Origin: Porogramme epimiltina
Taxonomy: Eukaryota; Basidiomycota; Agaricomycetes; Polyporales; Polyporaceae
Direction: 5' to 3'
Assembly: GCA_900155495.1 (NCBI GenBank)
Contig: FTLJ01000391.1
Span: 1-64,000 of the forward strand
Length of the DNA stretch: 64,000 nucleotides
Each line of letters opens with the position of its first letter. Positions within the stretch are counted from its first letter, which is position 1. Below the pieces are notes generated by a model. It saw nothing but the letters and a program-made list of their open reading frames with translations, ran no database searches and was not told where the DNA came from. Shown here in pieces: positions 12,109 through 24,381 of this stretch. The position numbers were made by a program, and so were the translations under genes.

Positions 12109-14309
12109 ATGGCAGACGACTCCGGGTGAGCATCAGCCCATCCCGCTGCCCTGTCCCGCCATCTGACTTCTATCCAGAACAATGACCCCCGCAGAGGACC
12201 AGGAGTTGAAGACCGTCTACACACGAGGTCTAGACTTCTGGATGGTTTACGTGTCCAACCTCATGGTAGACATGCTCTCTGTGCTCGACACGGTATACAC
12301 GTGCTCTTCTATTCATCATTGACATACGGTTGACACGTGCCTAGATGTCAATCTCTACCGCGTTGCCCACGATTGTGGAGCACCTCCACGGAACGGACTT
12401 CATATGGGCAGGTAGCGCATACACCATTGCCTCCACGGCGGTCATTCCCCTCGTGGGCGACCTTGTCTCTGGCTTTGGGCGCAAGCCGACGCTCCTTGCG
12501 TTCATATTGATCTTTGCGGTGGGGTCCGCCGTATGCGGTGGGGCCCAAAGTATGAACATGCTCATCGCAGGCAGAGGTAGGCTACCTCTGACCGGCTTTG
12601 TAGAGCAGTGCGCTGACAACACCCTAGCTATCCAAGGCTTCGGTGGAGGCGGGTGCCTTTCCATTACGGAGATCATCTACGCCGACATGGTCCCTCTCCC
12701 TGAGCGAGGCAAGTTCCAGGCCCTTATAGCTTCGTGCGTACATTCCACCTCTACTTAAGTAAACGCGCTATATGCTGATACATGCATTGTGCAGGGTTTG
12801 GGCAATAGGATGGTATGTGACGTGTCTCCGCTCTTGACAGTTCGCTAACACTCGTCAAGCGCTATGGGTCCACCCGTAGGTGGAGCTTTTGCCAACTCCG
12901 GACAGTGGCGGTGGCTATTCCTGCTTAATCTTCCTCTCTGCGGCATCGCGTTCATCCTCACGACCATCTTCCTTCGTGTCCATACACCGAAGTTTGAGTT
13001 CAAGAAGACGATCGCACGTATGGACTGGATGTGGGTCGTCTCGTTCAGCCTTCGTGGATACTGATACAAACGCAACCGTTTTCAGCGGAATTTCAATCAT
13101 GGTTGGCAGCGCTCTCATAGTCCTCATTGCGATGACTTGGGGAGGGATCCAATTCGCCTGGGACTCTACGCATGTTCTTGCGCCCCTGATCATCGGCAGC
13201 CTTGGTATTTTGGCTTTTTTCATCTATGAGAGAATCTGGACGGGAAACACTGTAAGCGCTCTCATACTCTCTGTGGACATCCATCTGATACTCTGTGCAG
13301 GTCCCACTTCACTTCTTCACGAGCCGCACCACGTTCGGAGGGTGCGTGCACACCATGATCTATGACATGTTTCTCATACTTATATCTTTCTTTAGTTACC
13401 TAGGAACGTTTCTTCACGGCATCACGTCGCTGTGTTCCATCTGTAAGCCAACTTCACCTAATTAGAGGGCTCTCAACACTCACGCATATACAACAGTCTA
13501 TCTTCCTGTGTACTTCCAAGCTGTCCAGGATGCTTCTCCTATCCTTTCGGGCGTTGACATCTTCCCTCTGACGCTCACCATTCCCTTGGCTGCGATCGTC
13601 GCTGGTCGGTCCACGAAGACGTTCAACTGCTACCTGCCCCAGAACTACATCGGCTGGACCCTGAGTGTCGCTGGATTCGTCGCGCTGTCGTACGTCACCG
13701 AGCACAGCTCCCGCGCCATGTACATCGGCACGCAAGTGCTCCCCGCGTTCGGCGTGGGCATGATGTGGGTCGCGACGCAGTTCCCCATCCTAGCGCCCAT
13801 GCCCATCTCCAACAACGCGCACGCGCTCGCGTTCCACGTCTTTCTCCGTCGATTCGCCCAGGTGAGTTCTCACACCGCCCCGACAGGCGTCCATCAGCTG
13901 ACCGCCCGACGCGCCTCGCTAGACGTTCGGCATCGCCATCGGGGGCACGATCATCCAGAACGTGCTCCGCAAGCAGCTGCCTGGCGGTTTCCTCTCCCTC
14001 TTCCCTGAGGGTGTCGAAATCGCGTACGCGGTCATCCCCGTCATCCCTGGGCTGCATAACCCGCTCAAGGACGAGGTGCGACACGCCTTCGCGCTGGCGA
14101 TGCAAACCGTATGGCGGGTGATGATCGGCATCTCTGGCGTAGGACTGCTTTCGTGCCTCCTTCTTCGGGAGGTGCCCATGCGCACGGATATGGACGAGCG
14201 CTGGGGGCTCCAGGAGCGGGACAAGGGCAATGACGCGACGACATCTCTCGAAGAGGCACGGGAGGGCAAGGGCTCGCCGCCTCAGCGGGTGGATGAGGTC
14301 ACCGCGTAA
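12109..14309 (+). CDS. DHA2-type MFS transporter (MFS2)
   Basis: Eleven exons keep frame and give 554 residues: 12109-12125, 12178-12292, 12345-12576, 12628-12733, 12795-12812, 12860-13030, 13086-13251, 13301-13341, 13396-13442, 13497-13861, 13923-14309. The start MADDSG comes from a 17-nt first exon; the paralogue MFS4 has the same design. Key features are STALPTIVEHLHGTDF (TM1), SGFGRKPTLL (loop 2-3, motif A), AIQGFGGGG (TM4), GPPVGGAFANSGQWRW (TM5, motif C region), and the hydrophilic tail after REVPMRTDMDERW. Length and organisation fit 14-TM proton antiporters that export drugs or secondary metabolites across the plasma membrane. It looks fully functional. It is divergent from DUF6534 gene A and closely related to MFS1 and MFS4. 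Confidence 0.92.
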
Positions 14310-17300
14310 GGGAGGTGAACTTTTCGTTCGTTGGGTTTTGGTATTCGGTGTAATCCCTCTACGTTTGGTATTCCTTGTCTTGCACTCCATGTTCCCTTTG
14401 TGAGCTATGGTGACGGTTTGGCTGTGTATCACAAGTAGTATGTTGGGCATGGGCAATAAATTGTATAAAATCAAGCACGGGAAATGAAACATTCGTGGGA
14501 GCACTTTCAAGCTATGCACAGTAAGATAGAGGACACACATTGAAGGCTCCGTTCGAGTTCGGTGACAGCGTATTTGTTCACCTGAGCCGAATATGCACAC
14601 ACATCTATAGCTTCCGGCGCATTCTCCTGGTGGCGCCTCACCGCAGTTGCGACCTGTGATGGACATTTCTGGACTTGCTGCGATGAAGCGTGGTTGAGGT
14701 CCGAGGGCCGATAATTGCATGTACATCAAACACTGAAGAAGGTTCATTTCAAAGATCGTCTATACACCCTGGTGATGCCCACCGCCGGATCCAACACCTT
14801 GTGGCAACAGCGCGCGGCGAAATCTTCCGCAGGCGGCATGCGCGCGCGCCGCGGGAAGGAGCTATCTTACGTATTTCGGCAGGCATTGAATAGAGTGGAC
14901 CCGGTCCTGGAGATACCGATTGTACAAGTACGATGGACGCTGGAGGTTCCGAGACTAGTGCACCTCTTCGGGACATGGCTCGCTAGATACCTAGTGGGGG
15001 AAGTGATCAACTTGATCATTGTTACAGAGAGAAGGCAGGCATATCCGGGTTATCCGGGAGCACTGCGCCCGTTGCACCCCTGAACCTAAGCACAAGAAGG
15101 ACGCGTATGATAGCTTCTTGGCTGTGAAACCTTTGGTGTGAAAAGCCTGCGAATATGAGTGTCGAGTCTCCCTGCTGCGGCTGAGAAGACACCATGCGGT
15201 ACCTGGAACTTCCAGGGGTGCGGTGCGGGAAGTGTCCTTCGTGTCAGCAACCGAGAGCCGCAGTGACAGCAGTTCATGTGAAGGGGCGGCGCTGCGGTGT
15301 GTGCGACTGCGGCCACACGTTGATTCGTGGCACTAAAGAAGCCCTCTACGGGGAGCGGGGAAGCAAGCACCATGCGGTACTTGACCACTTTATTCAGCCC
15401 CTTGGGCGGAAATGGAGGCTTCGATATGAATATTTCGGCCTCGCTTTCCGAAAAGACGCCCACCGGCTACTCAAATAGAGGCCGTGGCACTCCTGTTCGC
15501 CTCGAGGGTGACACTTCGGGTAAGTCTGTCCTTGATATTGAAAAGGCCGCTTACAATAATAACTCGGATCTTCCTATAGCGACGCAATGGCGGTTGTCAG
15601 CGGATGTTCAATCAGAGTAATACATGGGTAAGGCTGCAGCCATCGGACACTCTGCTCTTCGAGGGTATGTGAAGAACGTCAAGGTAAGGGGCTGGAAAAG
15701 CACGCGCCGAAACCGCACAATTTACTTCCGCTCCCAATCCGAGTGGTACGTCAGTTGGTCATTTTTGTTGTGGCAGACACTTGCTCCGCTGGGACTGCAT
15801 GCTTGGATAGAAGTCCAGGGCTGCCTTCTGTGGTACCGACGTGATCGGAGAAAGAGAAGGTCCCTTCAACCTAGGATAGCGGGGGGCAGTTCTACGAGGT
15901 ATTTGGTATTCGGGTGTTGTTCGAAATTACAAGTAGGCCTGAATTGTGAGGTACTGTGCATGATGGACGATGGGACGATGGTTTACACGTGTGCAGCCTG
16001 ACTACCGTGCAGGAGGGAACCCGAAGCACGACCCGGGAGTTAACGTAAGCCGCCGGCTCGACTTGCCGTGTCGGCATGCGCCGTCCCTTCACTCCCATTC
16101 TTGGATTCATCTCCTGGGCGCTCCGGGAGTAGCCGCCGCTCGCCCCTACTATCAATCGCAATGGGGAAAAACTGGAATCTCCTACGAAGGCTCTCACAAT
16201 TGCCCTACCCACTACTAGAAACAACACAGAGGAGGACTTTCTGCAAGTTCAGATTGTCAAATGGAGAACTCGGGTCATAAGTGTCAGGCGGCCACATAAT
16301 GATCGTGACCACGAGGAGTAACTTGGTACTCGTTTACGTCCGCATCTTCCCGCCATCCAGGGCACAGGACCGTCGCTTTCCCTAGAAGCCCACACGTCGA
16401 CAACTCTTCTCCGGTGGTGGATGCTCCCGATCGGACGTCGCTGATACACCGCCCATAATCAAGACGCCGGTAAGGCTTCGCCTGTCGCCCTACAAGTTGA
16501 CTTATCCGTCTTGCTCATGAGAGCCTTTTATCTCAGTCATCAGACATGATCTTTGGATATAGAGTCCGACGCGCTATAATGGCTTCCCGTCTACGTCAAC
16601 CTCGTATGAGGACCTTATCTCCTTGTTGGGGACACGTAGACCGGCGGATAGTACACACACACACAAATCTTCGTCATGTGGTCTGTCATGCAACGACGTC
16701 AGCTTGTAGTATTCTTCTCATCTCTGATGTCTAAGAGATCACATTAGCCCTGCTGTTAGCGAAATAGATCTTTTACTAGGCCGTCTCCACTCCCGTTATT
16801 CCTCCCGCCGTGCGCCACCATTCCATATGTGGTATGGATGAACAACGTCTTCATCAATCAGTTACTGATTCCTGCGTCCAGCGCAAGGTGCTTCCTCGCA
16901 TCTGTTTCGATCACTCAGCGAGCATGTCTCTGTTCACCGCTCTTGGACGCCCCAGAAGAGTCCCAGATGTGCCTTTTCCAGGGGGCGAAGGAGTCCTCGG
17001 TCACTAATTTAGATGCCTGACCCCACTCAACTTCCTACGTGCTGCACGCACGACCGAACTACATCCCCCACCCCCTGCATAGGCGGTATCCGCGCCGCCC
17101 AACCCAAGGCAAAAAGGAGACGCCAAGCTTGGTTCGATCTTACCAGAAACCGGACAGCGCCACTCATCTGTACGTATAATCCTCTGTTTGATAACTTGAC
17201 TGATACCTCCCTTAATCTTCTCCAGGCCCCTCTAAGCTTCGTCGCCGTCAAATCATATTGTTCAGCCCTTCTAATATAAGAATTCTGACGGCGAAGGTCA

Positions 17301-17323
17301 ACACCCTCACTCTAAACACCACC
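14310..17323. other. 3-kb gene-poor stretch
   Basis: Frames at 15,194-15,478 (Cys-rich, GVRCGKCPSCQQP), 15,327-15,620 and 15,624-16,001 reach about 95-125 codons, but I recognise no family and see no consistent splice pattern. A short CA run lies near 16,650. The last 100-200 nt should contain the promoter of DUF6534 gene B. Confidence 0.35.
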
Positions 17324-19441
17324 ATGGCGTCGCAACTAGTCGGAAACATGAACGACACGTTTGGCGCGTTGTTTCTTGGGACGTTTCTGTGCCTAATGTA
17401 AGCGCTATTCCGGATCCTTTGGATACACGCTAAGTGACGGAACCCCTTTCAGCCTTCACGGAGTCACATTGCATCAGGCTTACCGGTATATGCGTATGTA
17501 TCCCAATGACTCCGTAGCGCTCAAGTCTTATGTAGGTCGCCACGCGATCGATACAGCTCAAAGCTGATACTCTTACTAATTACCAGGTTGCAATTGTGGT
17601 GTAAGCGGAGTAACACTTCCCTCTTTCCCAACTTACCAATTATACTAGCCTCCTCGATCTGGTTACGTCAGCGCTTTGTATCCAGGCAGTGTAAGAACCA
17701 TTCCATTCGTACTAACACCTGGCATCTTATGGATTTAATAGTTATTATTACCTCATCTCAAGCTTTTTCTCACCGCGGCGCCTCCTGTATGGCCATTGGT
17801 AAGTCGGATGCCTGTCTACATTCGATTCCTTCGTATGATATTTACTCTCCCTACGACAGGTCGATAGACGTACGCTTTGATTTTTCCCTCACGAGATTCA
17901 CATACTTACTCGTCGGTCTCAGTGCCTTCCGGTTCTTGCGGTAAATACTGTTTATACAAAAATATCGCTTCTTCTGGCTCACGCAGAACAGGGGGTAACG
18001 ATGCTCCTGTGCCAAAGGTGAGCGTCTGAGACCAATTTGAAATATCGTCCAGCACTTTACTTTATTTCTAGCTACTTTGCGCGCCGCGTGTATCTGCGTA
18101 AGCCCCATGCCTAGTAGTTGAGGTATTATAAGATTCACTGCGGCTACAGTTGGCGGCCATTACAAGTTCCTAGTATCGGCCTTGGTAGAGTACTCATTTG
18201 TCTCGTTTGTGCGCGTAGGTTTGACCAGTTATCTCAGATACCCTGTATACTACTACAACTAGGTAATCTCAACCACTTCCAGCAGCAGCCAATGGGCGTA
18301 GGCTCATTCATCATGATTTCCCGCTTCTCAAACAGGATTTCTCATAGGTGGGTAGCATTTCGTATAATTTATTTTCTGTGACTAACTTCCGGAACAGCCG
18401 CAACTGCTGAAGCGTGCGTCGCCGTTTCCGTACAACGCAGACTATTCTTACCACTTCACCGTCACCAATAGCTTTTTAGCTGGCACGTTTCCTGAATACA
18501 CCAAGGAGACTGTGAGTAACATCTCTCCTTGCGCCTCATTCTCAGCTTATGTAATCCTGTCTGGTAGTGGCTGATCTCGGCATCATTTACGCTCGCGGTC
18601 TCTATCGATCTCATATTGACTGGGGTGCTGGTATACGCTCTTCACAATAGCCGTACAGGATTCAAAAGGTAAACCACGTTGGTCGTTCTACACCCCTGAG
18701 TCCAAACTCACGAGACAATTAGCACCGACTCCATGATCGACGTCATGATAATGTATGCTATCAATACTGGTGAGATTGGTCTCGCTCTGTGGCCGGCTCT
18801 GAGCTTAGAGAAACTCTTACAGGGATGATGACGGCGTAAGTGAACGTCTTCTTCAAGGTTACAGCTTCTCAACAGAAGTGCTGCAGAGTCTTGAGCTTCC
18901 TCGCGCTGTTATTCGTGCGTATTTCGACATATCCGTGTAGCCTACATCTAATATTTCTTCCTTTTATAGGCATACATACACCCGGAGAACTTGATATACG
19001 TAGCAATTATTTGTCCCGCTGTTAAACGTGAGCAATCGCGATAGAGCTTCAAAACAATCGCATCCCTCTGATGCACCCTGTATTCCACTTTTAGTTTACG
19101 CCAGCTCCCTAATGTCGGCGTGAGTCTGTGGTTCGTCGTTACCGTATACATATCTCACACTTACAGCTCTCTAGTCTAAACTCTAGGCACTCAGAGGAAA
19201 AGATGAACTGCTCCATGGAGGATGAAAATTCTGTGGGGAAAAGCAATTCCTTCCTTCACATTGTGAAACCTTTTGCGAACGGCACGGACACGGTTCTAGG
19301 TCATCGTAGCTCTGAGGTACGTACCCTTTTGTATTGCGAGCTTTACGATACATCAGCTGATCCCTGTACTTTTCTCTAAATCAGAGAATGACGGGCACGG
19401 GGTCCCCTGGAAGTGAGATCTTTGAGTTGAAGCCTATGTGA
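17324..19441 (+). CDS. DUF6534 multi-pass membrane protein (gene B)
   Basis: Starts MASQLVGNMNDTFGALFLG. Exon 2 gives LHGVTLHQAYRYMRMYPNDS. Later exons give LLDLVTSALCIQA, YYYLISSFFSPRRLLYGHW, YFARRVYL and VGGHYKFLVSAL, a microexon near 18,335 (GFLI), AATAEA, then WLISASFTLAVSIDLILTG with SRTGFK and TDSMIDVMIMYAINTG. The C-terminal part reads AYIHPENLIYVAI, VYASSLMSA, LSSLNSRHSEEKM and ends EIFELKPM. The order matches genes D and G exon by exon, which supports the model. Many introns are about 50 nt and some exons only 12-30 nt. Two middle exons (about 18,210 and 18,420) are uncertain. Function is unknown; the architecture implies about 7 helices. The closest relative is gene D. Confidence 0.8.
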
Positions 19442-19585
19442 TTGCAGGCTGGTATGGAAGAAGAGATGTAGGTTTGGAGGATGCAACACAGAGGGGGGGC
19501 GTATCCGCGTGATCAGTATTCAAAGGCATTCATCCCTGTGGTTCTTGGGCTGGATACGGGCATTCGATAATTATTGGTGGCTGCA

Positions 19586-19816
19586 TCATCTAAACAACAT
19601 GACATCTAGATCTGGGAGCCGTTTCCCATTGCACTTTTTTGAACGGGAGATAAGATGATGGCCCTCAGCCTGCTCCTTCAAATCTCTCATGGCGAGCTGA
19701 GTTGCCTGATTCTCTTCATGTGCAATTTCTTGGTTGAAGCCTTTTTTTGAAACTTCGGTGACGCTGAAGGAGTCATAATTTTTTTGGTATCCTCGTTTAT
19801 TGCCCTCGAGGGCCAA
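19586..19816 (-). other. Small open frame of unknown identity
   Basis: A 76-codon frame (MALEGNKRGYQKNYDSF to LPDLDVMLFR) is unusually hydrophilic and Lys/Glu-rich, unlike the shadow frames around it. I do not recognise it and see no paralogue or intron support. It could be an exon scrap of a dispersed gene or chance. The surrounding 19,442-20,170 holds nothing else I can name. Confidence 0.2.
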
Positions 19817-20173
19817 GCCCTATGGTAGGCGTGTACAGCGCGGTAGCTACGGTGTGGGGGGAAGCAGGGAGGTCACGAGACATAGGCCGAGAAGTCCCCC
19901 CCGATAAGGGGGGTTGTGGAGAACGCGGCGCCGGGAACGTCTGCGGCCCAGACGGCGCTCTCGCCATTATGGTGGTGTGTTATGTAGTAGGGTAGTGTGA
20001 GGGGAATGAAATGCTATCGTAAAAGTGGCTGCGCGACGCTTCCGACCCCAACGCCCTCGACCATCTAGTGGTAGGGCACATGGGAGTCATAATTTGCGCT
20101 ATTAATCCCTCCAAATACTCCTCCGTATATCTCCTCTCACATGTGTTCCACCGTCAACGTGTGTGATGCCTTA

Positions 20174-21400
20174 TCACCGCGGGGGTGACCGGCAAGTGTG
20201 AGCCTCTAGTTTGTGGTTCCAATCTACACGCTCGCCGCGGTCCTCCTCATGCACCTCGTCAAGGTGCGCACTGCGCACAACAGTTGTATTGACTGAAATG
20301 GTGCCGCGACATTGTGTGCTCGTGTTTGTACGGACGCCTATTGTCAATGACGTAGCCCCTTGATCCATGCCCTCGACCTTCCGTCGCGACTCACGCCTAC
20401 GACTCGGAAGAGGTGGCGGTAGTGTGACGACCACAGGGCTGTGCTCATGCTCCTCTAGTGCGCTTTCCTGAATCCCGTCCCACCCTTGAGCCATCATGGC
20501 AACAACATAGAGCAGCGCACCGGACCCTGGAAAGTACTGAGTGGTCACTCTAGCTTCGCCTACGGGCATGCCGACGTCGTTGAACTCGAACAGAGGGAGC
20601 AATGGCCACTCTATTGCTTTCTCTGTCTCCCTGTTTCGCGTAGCGGACATGGCGAGCATCGGGAAGTCCTATCTGCGAACGGTGCGTATTGGCGAGTTCT
20701 CTGCCGATCCTTCCACGAATCACGATAGGATCTCACACACTCACTCCCAGCAGTTGCTTATGATCCAGTTCGCCCACGTTTTCTTCGCTAGCGCCTCCGT
20801 CATGTCGAAGTTTACCTCTGCCGCTTGCAAAAGCCAGCCATACAACCCCACTAACGCAAGGGGATCGTTCCTATACGTCGGCGTATCACAGAAGTCGCTC
20901 AGGATCCCCTCGTAGACCGCACACAGCCCATCGTCGACAGGGAGCAGCGCGAGGTTGTCCCGGACATCCGTCCACGCCTCCAGCACCTCATCCCCGAGAC
21001 GCTCCATCCGCACCCCCGCGTGCTCGGGACCGAAGCGCCAATACGCAAGTTCGAACGTCGGGTTGCGTGTCGCGTTCGGCGCCGTGTCCTCGCTTGGCAA
21101 AACAAACATAGACGGGCCGAGGTCGTACGCACCCGTCGTCGCGTTCCGCCGTTGTACGCACGACGCCGCGCAACTTCGCATTGAGCGTCGCGCGCGTACT
21201 CGGCGAACCCGACAGGTCCGTCATCTTCGACCAGCGCGCGTCGGTCGCGTAGCACTCTTACACCTGCGTGCGCGTGGTGTACGACGCGAGGAAACGGTAC
21301 GTACCGCTCGTGCGGTCAATGAGGTTCCGGTTGTCCCAGGGCGCCCAGTGGGCGCTGTGTCAGAAGAATATCTCCATGTGAAACTTGCCGTACTATCTAG
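20174..21400 (-). pseudogene. Six-hairpin glycosidase-like gene, decayed C-terminal part
   Basis: Read on the minus strand, EIFF-stop-HSAHWAPWDNRNLIDRTSGT is followed after another in-frame stop by ARWSKMTDLSG. Then, in a different frame, come AYDLGPSMFVLPSEDTAPN, RNPTFELAYWRFG and LVGLYGWLLQAAEVNFD, and next FPMLAMSATRN, VGEARVTTQYFPGSGALLY and VAMMAQGWDG. From memory this order is that of large fungal six-hairpin (alpha/alpha)6 glycosidase-like proteins of unclear substrate. The break between MTDLSG and AYDLGP loses the EINELLIWQQP-type segment, and at least two nonsense changes are present, so the copy is dead. The N-terminal part is missing. It has no evident link to neighbouring genes. 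Confidence 0.65.
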
Positions 21401-21869
21401 AGGTGAGTGCTTAAAGGACGACGGCACTGACTCAAACGCGATGCTTACTACCCAACCGTGGTAAACAAGCCCGGACTATGAAGCATAAGTCACCTCCATC
21501 CTAACGACTCACACCCGCGCTCACCCCTTACGGCGGCGTATCACCGACTCCATCCACGCGTGACAAGTACTGAGAGAGGATGATCCGCCACTGGAGTTCG
21601 TCTGGGCGCGCAACGGTGGACCCACTCACAATATTGGCAAACCCATGGTCCGACCAGAACACTGCCTATGCCTCTTCCGAATTGCACTCTATCTCTTATG
21701 TCCCCGCCCATGCCTTTCATCTGCGCTGCGCGAGCCGCACCTTAATCACATACATACGAGAATCTCTCTGCCAAGCACTGTGGTGTGTTTGCGCTGCTTG
21801 CACTTGGTGAGCTTATGAAGAACATCTACGTTAACCTGTAGCTTTCGGGATGTCATATACTCTTTGACT

Positions 21870-21916
21870 ACATCCTGTAGTATCATATGTACATCCTGTA
21901 GTATCATATGTACATC
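21870..21916. repeat. Tandem duplication of a 21-bp unit
   Basis: ACATCCTGTAGTATCATATGT occurs twice back-to-back (about 21,870-21,912), followed by a partial third ACATCC. It lies downstream of DUF6534 gene C. No function is evident. Confidence 0.8.
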
Positions 21917-21935
21917 CGATTTCTCTAAGTTAGGG

Positions 21936-22070
21936 CATGTCACGGGTCGGGTAGACCCGCCACGGTTACGGGTATATACCCCGGGTGCGGGTACGGGTTC
22001 ATGGGGATGTACCCTGGCCAAACTCGTACCCGGAACTCGTTCGCGTCAATTTACCGGTGCCCGATCCCGG
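21936..22070. repeat. CGGGTA-rich low-complexity segment
   Basis: Irregular repeats of CGGGT, CGGGTA and their complement CCCGTACCC occur (ACGGGTCGGGTAGACCCG, GGTGCGGGTACGGG). Similar text lies at 40,130-40,200. Such runs are common at degraded retroelement ends in mushroom genomes, but no element boundary can be drawn here. Confidence 0.4.
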
Positions 22071-22185
22071 CTCATTCTGTACCAGAGGCAAAAAGTCCCC
22101 TTAGTTTATGCGCATACACTCTTTAACACCCAATGCAATGCATCGCTTAGCATATCTACGTAAAGTTCTGGCAGCCCAGGCGAAG

Positions 22186-24381
22186 TTACATCGTGTCTAC
22201 TGACGGAGCAGTCTCCTTTCCGTGCCGCTCTAATGCTCCATCTCCTTCCATTTCTGTGGTAACCTTGATATTGATCACCGCAGGGTCCGATGGGTCAGGT
22301 ATCTGCTCGACAGTCGCAATATCGGGATCAGCGCCTCTCCTCAAATGAAAAGCCAACCCACCTGTGGGACATTCCATTGCTCTTGTGCTACGAGGCGGTT
22401 TGCACGCGAGATGATGTGCAGACCCGCCGGCATGCCTTCGAAGACCTCCAGACCACGGCTCATATTGAGTTGCCGTGAGTTAAGGCTAGAGAATTCATGG
22501 GTATTAGCGGTCAGCGACAGGCTCTCAAGCAACTCAAGCAGGCACTGTCGAGTCTTACACAGCCAGCAAAACAATTGCATAGACTAGTGACATAAATTTA
22601 GCTCGAGGGGAAAGAGGTGATTGATACGTTCCGCTCACTTCTAGTCGTGATGACGTTGATACCGCTGTGGATAAGGAATGTCGGCCACGCCAAAGCCTAT
22701 AATAGTAGTCGTCAGTGGCAGACATAAGTAAAGGCAGGTGAATGCTCCTACCACAATCAGGGCGACGAGATTTAGAACACTGTCCGTATGCAATTAGTTT
22801 TGGGAAATAGCGGCGGCAACCCCCGTCACTGTACCTATGAAGCAATCCTGACTCCTGGTGAGTGCTACCCACAATGAGATCAGGACGTGCCGAGCGCACC
22901 TGTGTTGATTACGTAGAGACTGACAGACTCTAACAGCGATTCGTGCCTATTAACATGCAAAATAAGTGGGACAACGCAAGAGTTTGGCATTGCTATCCAA
23001 ATCTCACCGAGTGAGCCCCCTGCGGCTGTACTTAATCACGTGGAAGAGCACTCCTCCAAGAATGGTATCGCCCACTACTGCAGCACCAAAGGATGCTGCG
23101 ACAAGATACTGACGAAGTCTCAGAGAGAACGTTGAGATACTTGTGCATGCCTCTTACCGTCACCCCGGATAGATCGTTTATCGATGATATATGAATTCTG
23201 AAGGGGGTAAGTGGCTTAAGATCTCGTTGACTCATTGAGCAGATGACTAACCCCTTCCAGATTGCTCCTGGATACTCTATGGTGAGCGAGTACCAGTATA
23301 GAATATCAACTATTAAGCACCTCCTGATATCCCTGTTTTCAATAATAAGCAATCTACACCAGTGGCTGTTCAAAGGGAGATCACTTACCCAGCTGCATCA
23401 AGTAGAATCCCATCTAAATCTTCTGGTCAGAGTCGAGGCCTGTCTAGAAGACAATTTGACGCACAGAGATTATAACAGCCGCACGGTATCGGGGCCCGAC
23501 TAGGAGCTGATGAGTCGAAGTAGAAAGGGAGGTCAAAATGACTCACTAAGAAATACTCGGCGAGCGAAGAACCTGTGCATCTCTTCAGCGACAACACAAC
23601 CTCTCGCATCCTTGATGAACGCACAACTGAGTTATGAAGTCTACTAAGCCCTATGATGGTGTTATATCATCGAAAACTGGGTTTCAACGACGTTTTAAAA
23701 CTTACGATCAGGATGGGAGCATACTAATCAGAGCTTTGTGTTAGTCACGAGAATAGAGCATCCAGTCATGAACGCTCACTGAAAGAGACCTAAAGTGTAT
23801 GTAGATTCGGTTAGGTATGCAGAGTTGCGACTAGTATCTAGTACTCTAGGACATACCAAGTAGCCTTTTGCAACACAGACGGCTGGAAGAAATGAGTGAC
23901 AAGATAGTAGTAGCTGCGCACAGAGTCAGAGACTGGGGGAGAATCTGAAGTAACTTGTTACCATGTATGCATAGTCATAGCGGTGTGGGCAGTCTCAAGA
24001 ACCCTGAAAGAATCATTCATTCTCCGTAGTGTAACACAGCCGTTGTTTGTACCTACATGACTGTTATAACCTGGATATAGGATGACGATGGGGGGTCGAA
24101 AGATTGTTCATACGGGGTTCAGCTCGAAGGGCAACACTCATATGGCGGGACTCACGATAGTGCGAATGAACGGACCATCCGCAGGGAACAGTCGATAGTA
24201 TCTGTATGTTTGGTGGATGCTGATGCCGTATAAGCTAACAAAGGGTCAGAACTCGTGAAAATCTAGTCTAAGTGAGGCCCTACATTAGTGCAACAAACGT
24301 TGAGAGCAAATACGCGCCGTAGGTAGGTCCAAGTGACGACTCATCAGCAGCCATTGAAGCACTGATGCTTGTGGTGTTCAT
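22186..24381 (-). CDS. DUF6534 multi-pass membrane protein (gene C)
   Basis: The start at 24381 gives MNTTSISASMAADESSLGPTY and AYLLSTFVAL (TM1). The second exon encodes LYGISIHQTYRYYRLFPADG with a clear GTGAGT donor. Further exons give VLETAHTAMTMHT and YYYLVTHFFQPSVLQKATW. The C-terminus carries FSSLNSRQLNMSRGL, ISRANRLVAQEQWNVPQ and then INIKVTTEMEGD before the stop at 22186. The tail INIKVTTE-E- is shared with genes A and E, placing the three in one subgroup. Several middle exons between 22,550 and 23,850 could not be placed with certainty. Function unknown; plasma or endomembrane location is inferred from hydrophobicity. Confidence 0.72.

Noticed and set aside
13695..14747. 350-codon open frame on the minus strand
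   Set aside because: It lies antisense to the last exons of MFS2, is Arg/His-rich and has no family match; a shadow of GC-rich coding sequence.
15194..16001. Three overlapping frames of 94-125 codons, one Cys-rich
   Set aside because: No recognised motif, no splice continuity and no paralogue in the window; kept only as a remark on the spacer.
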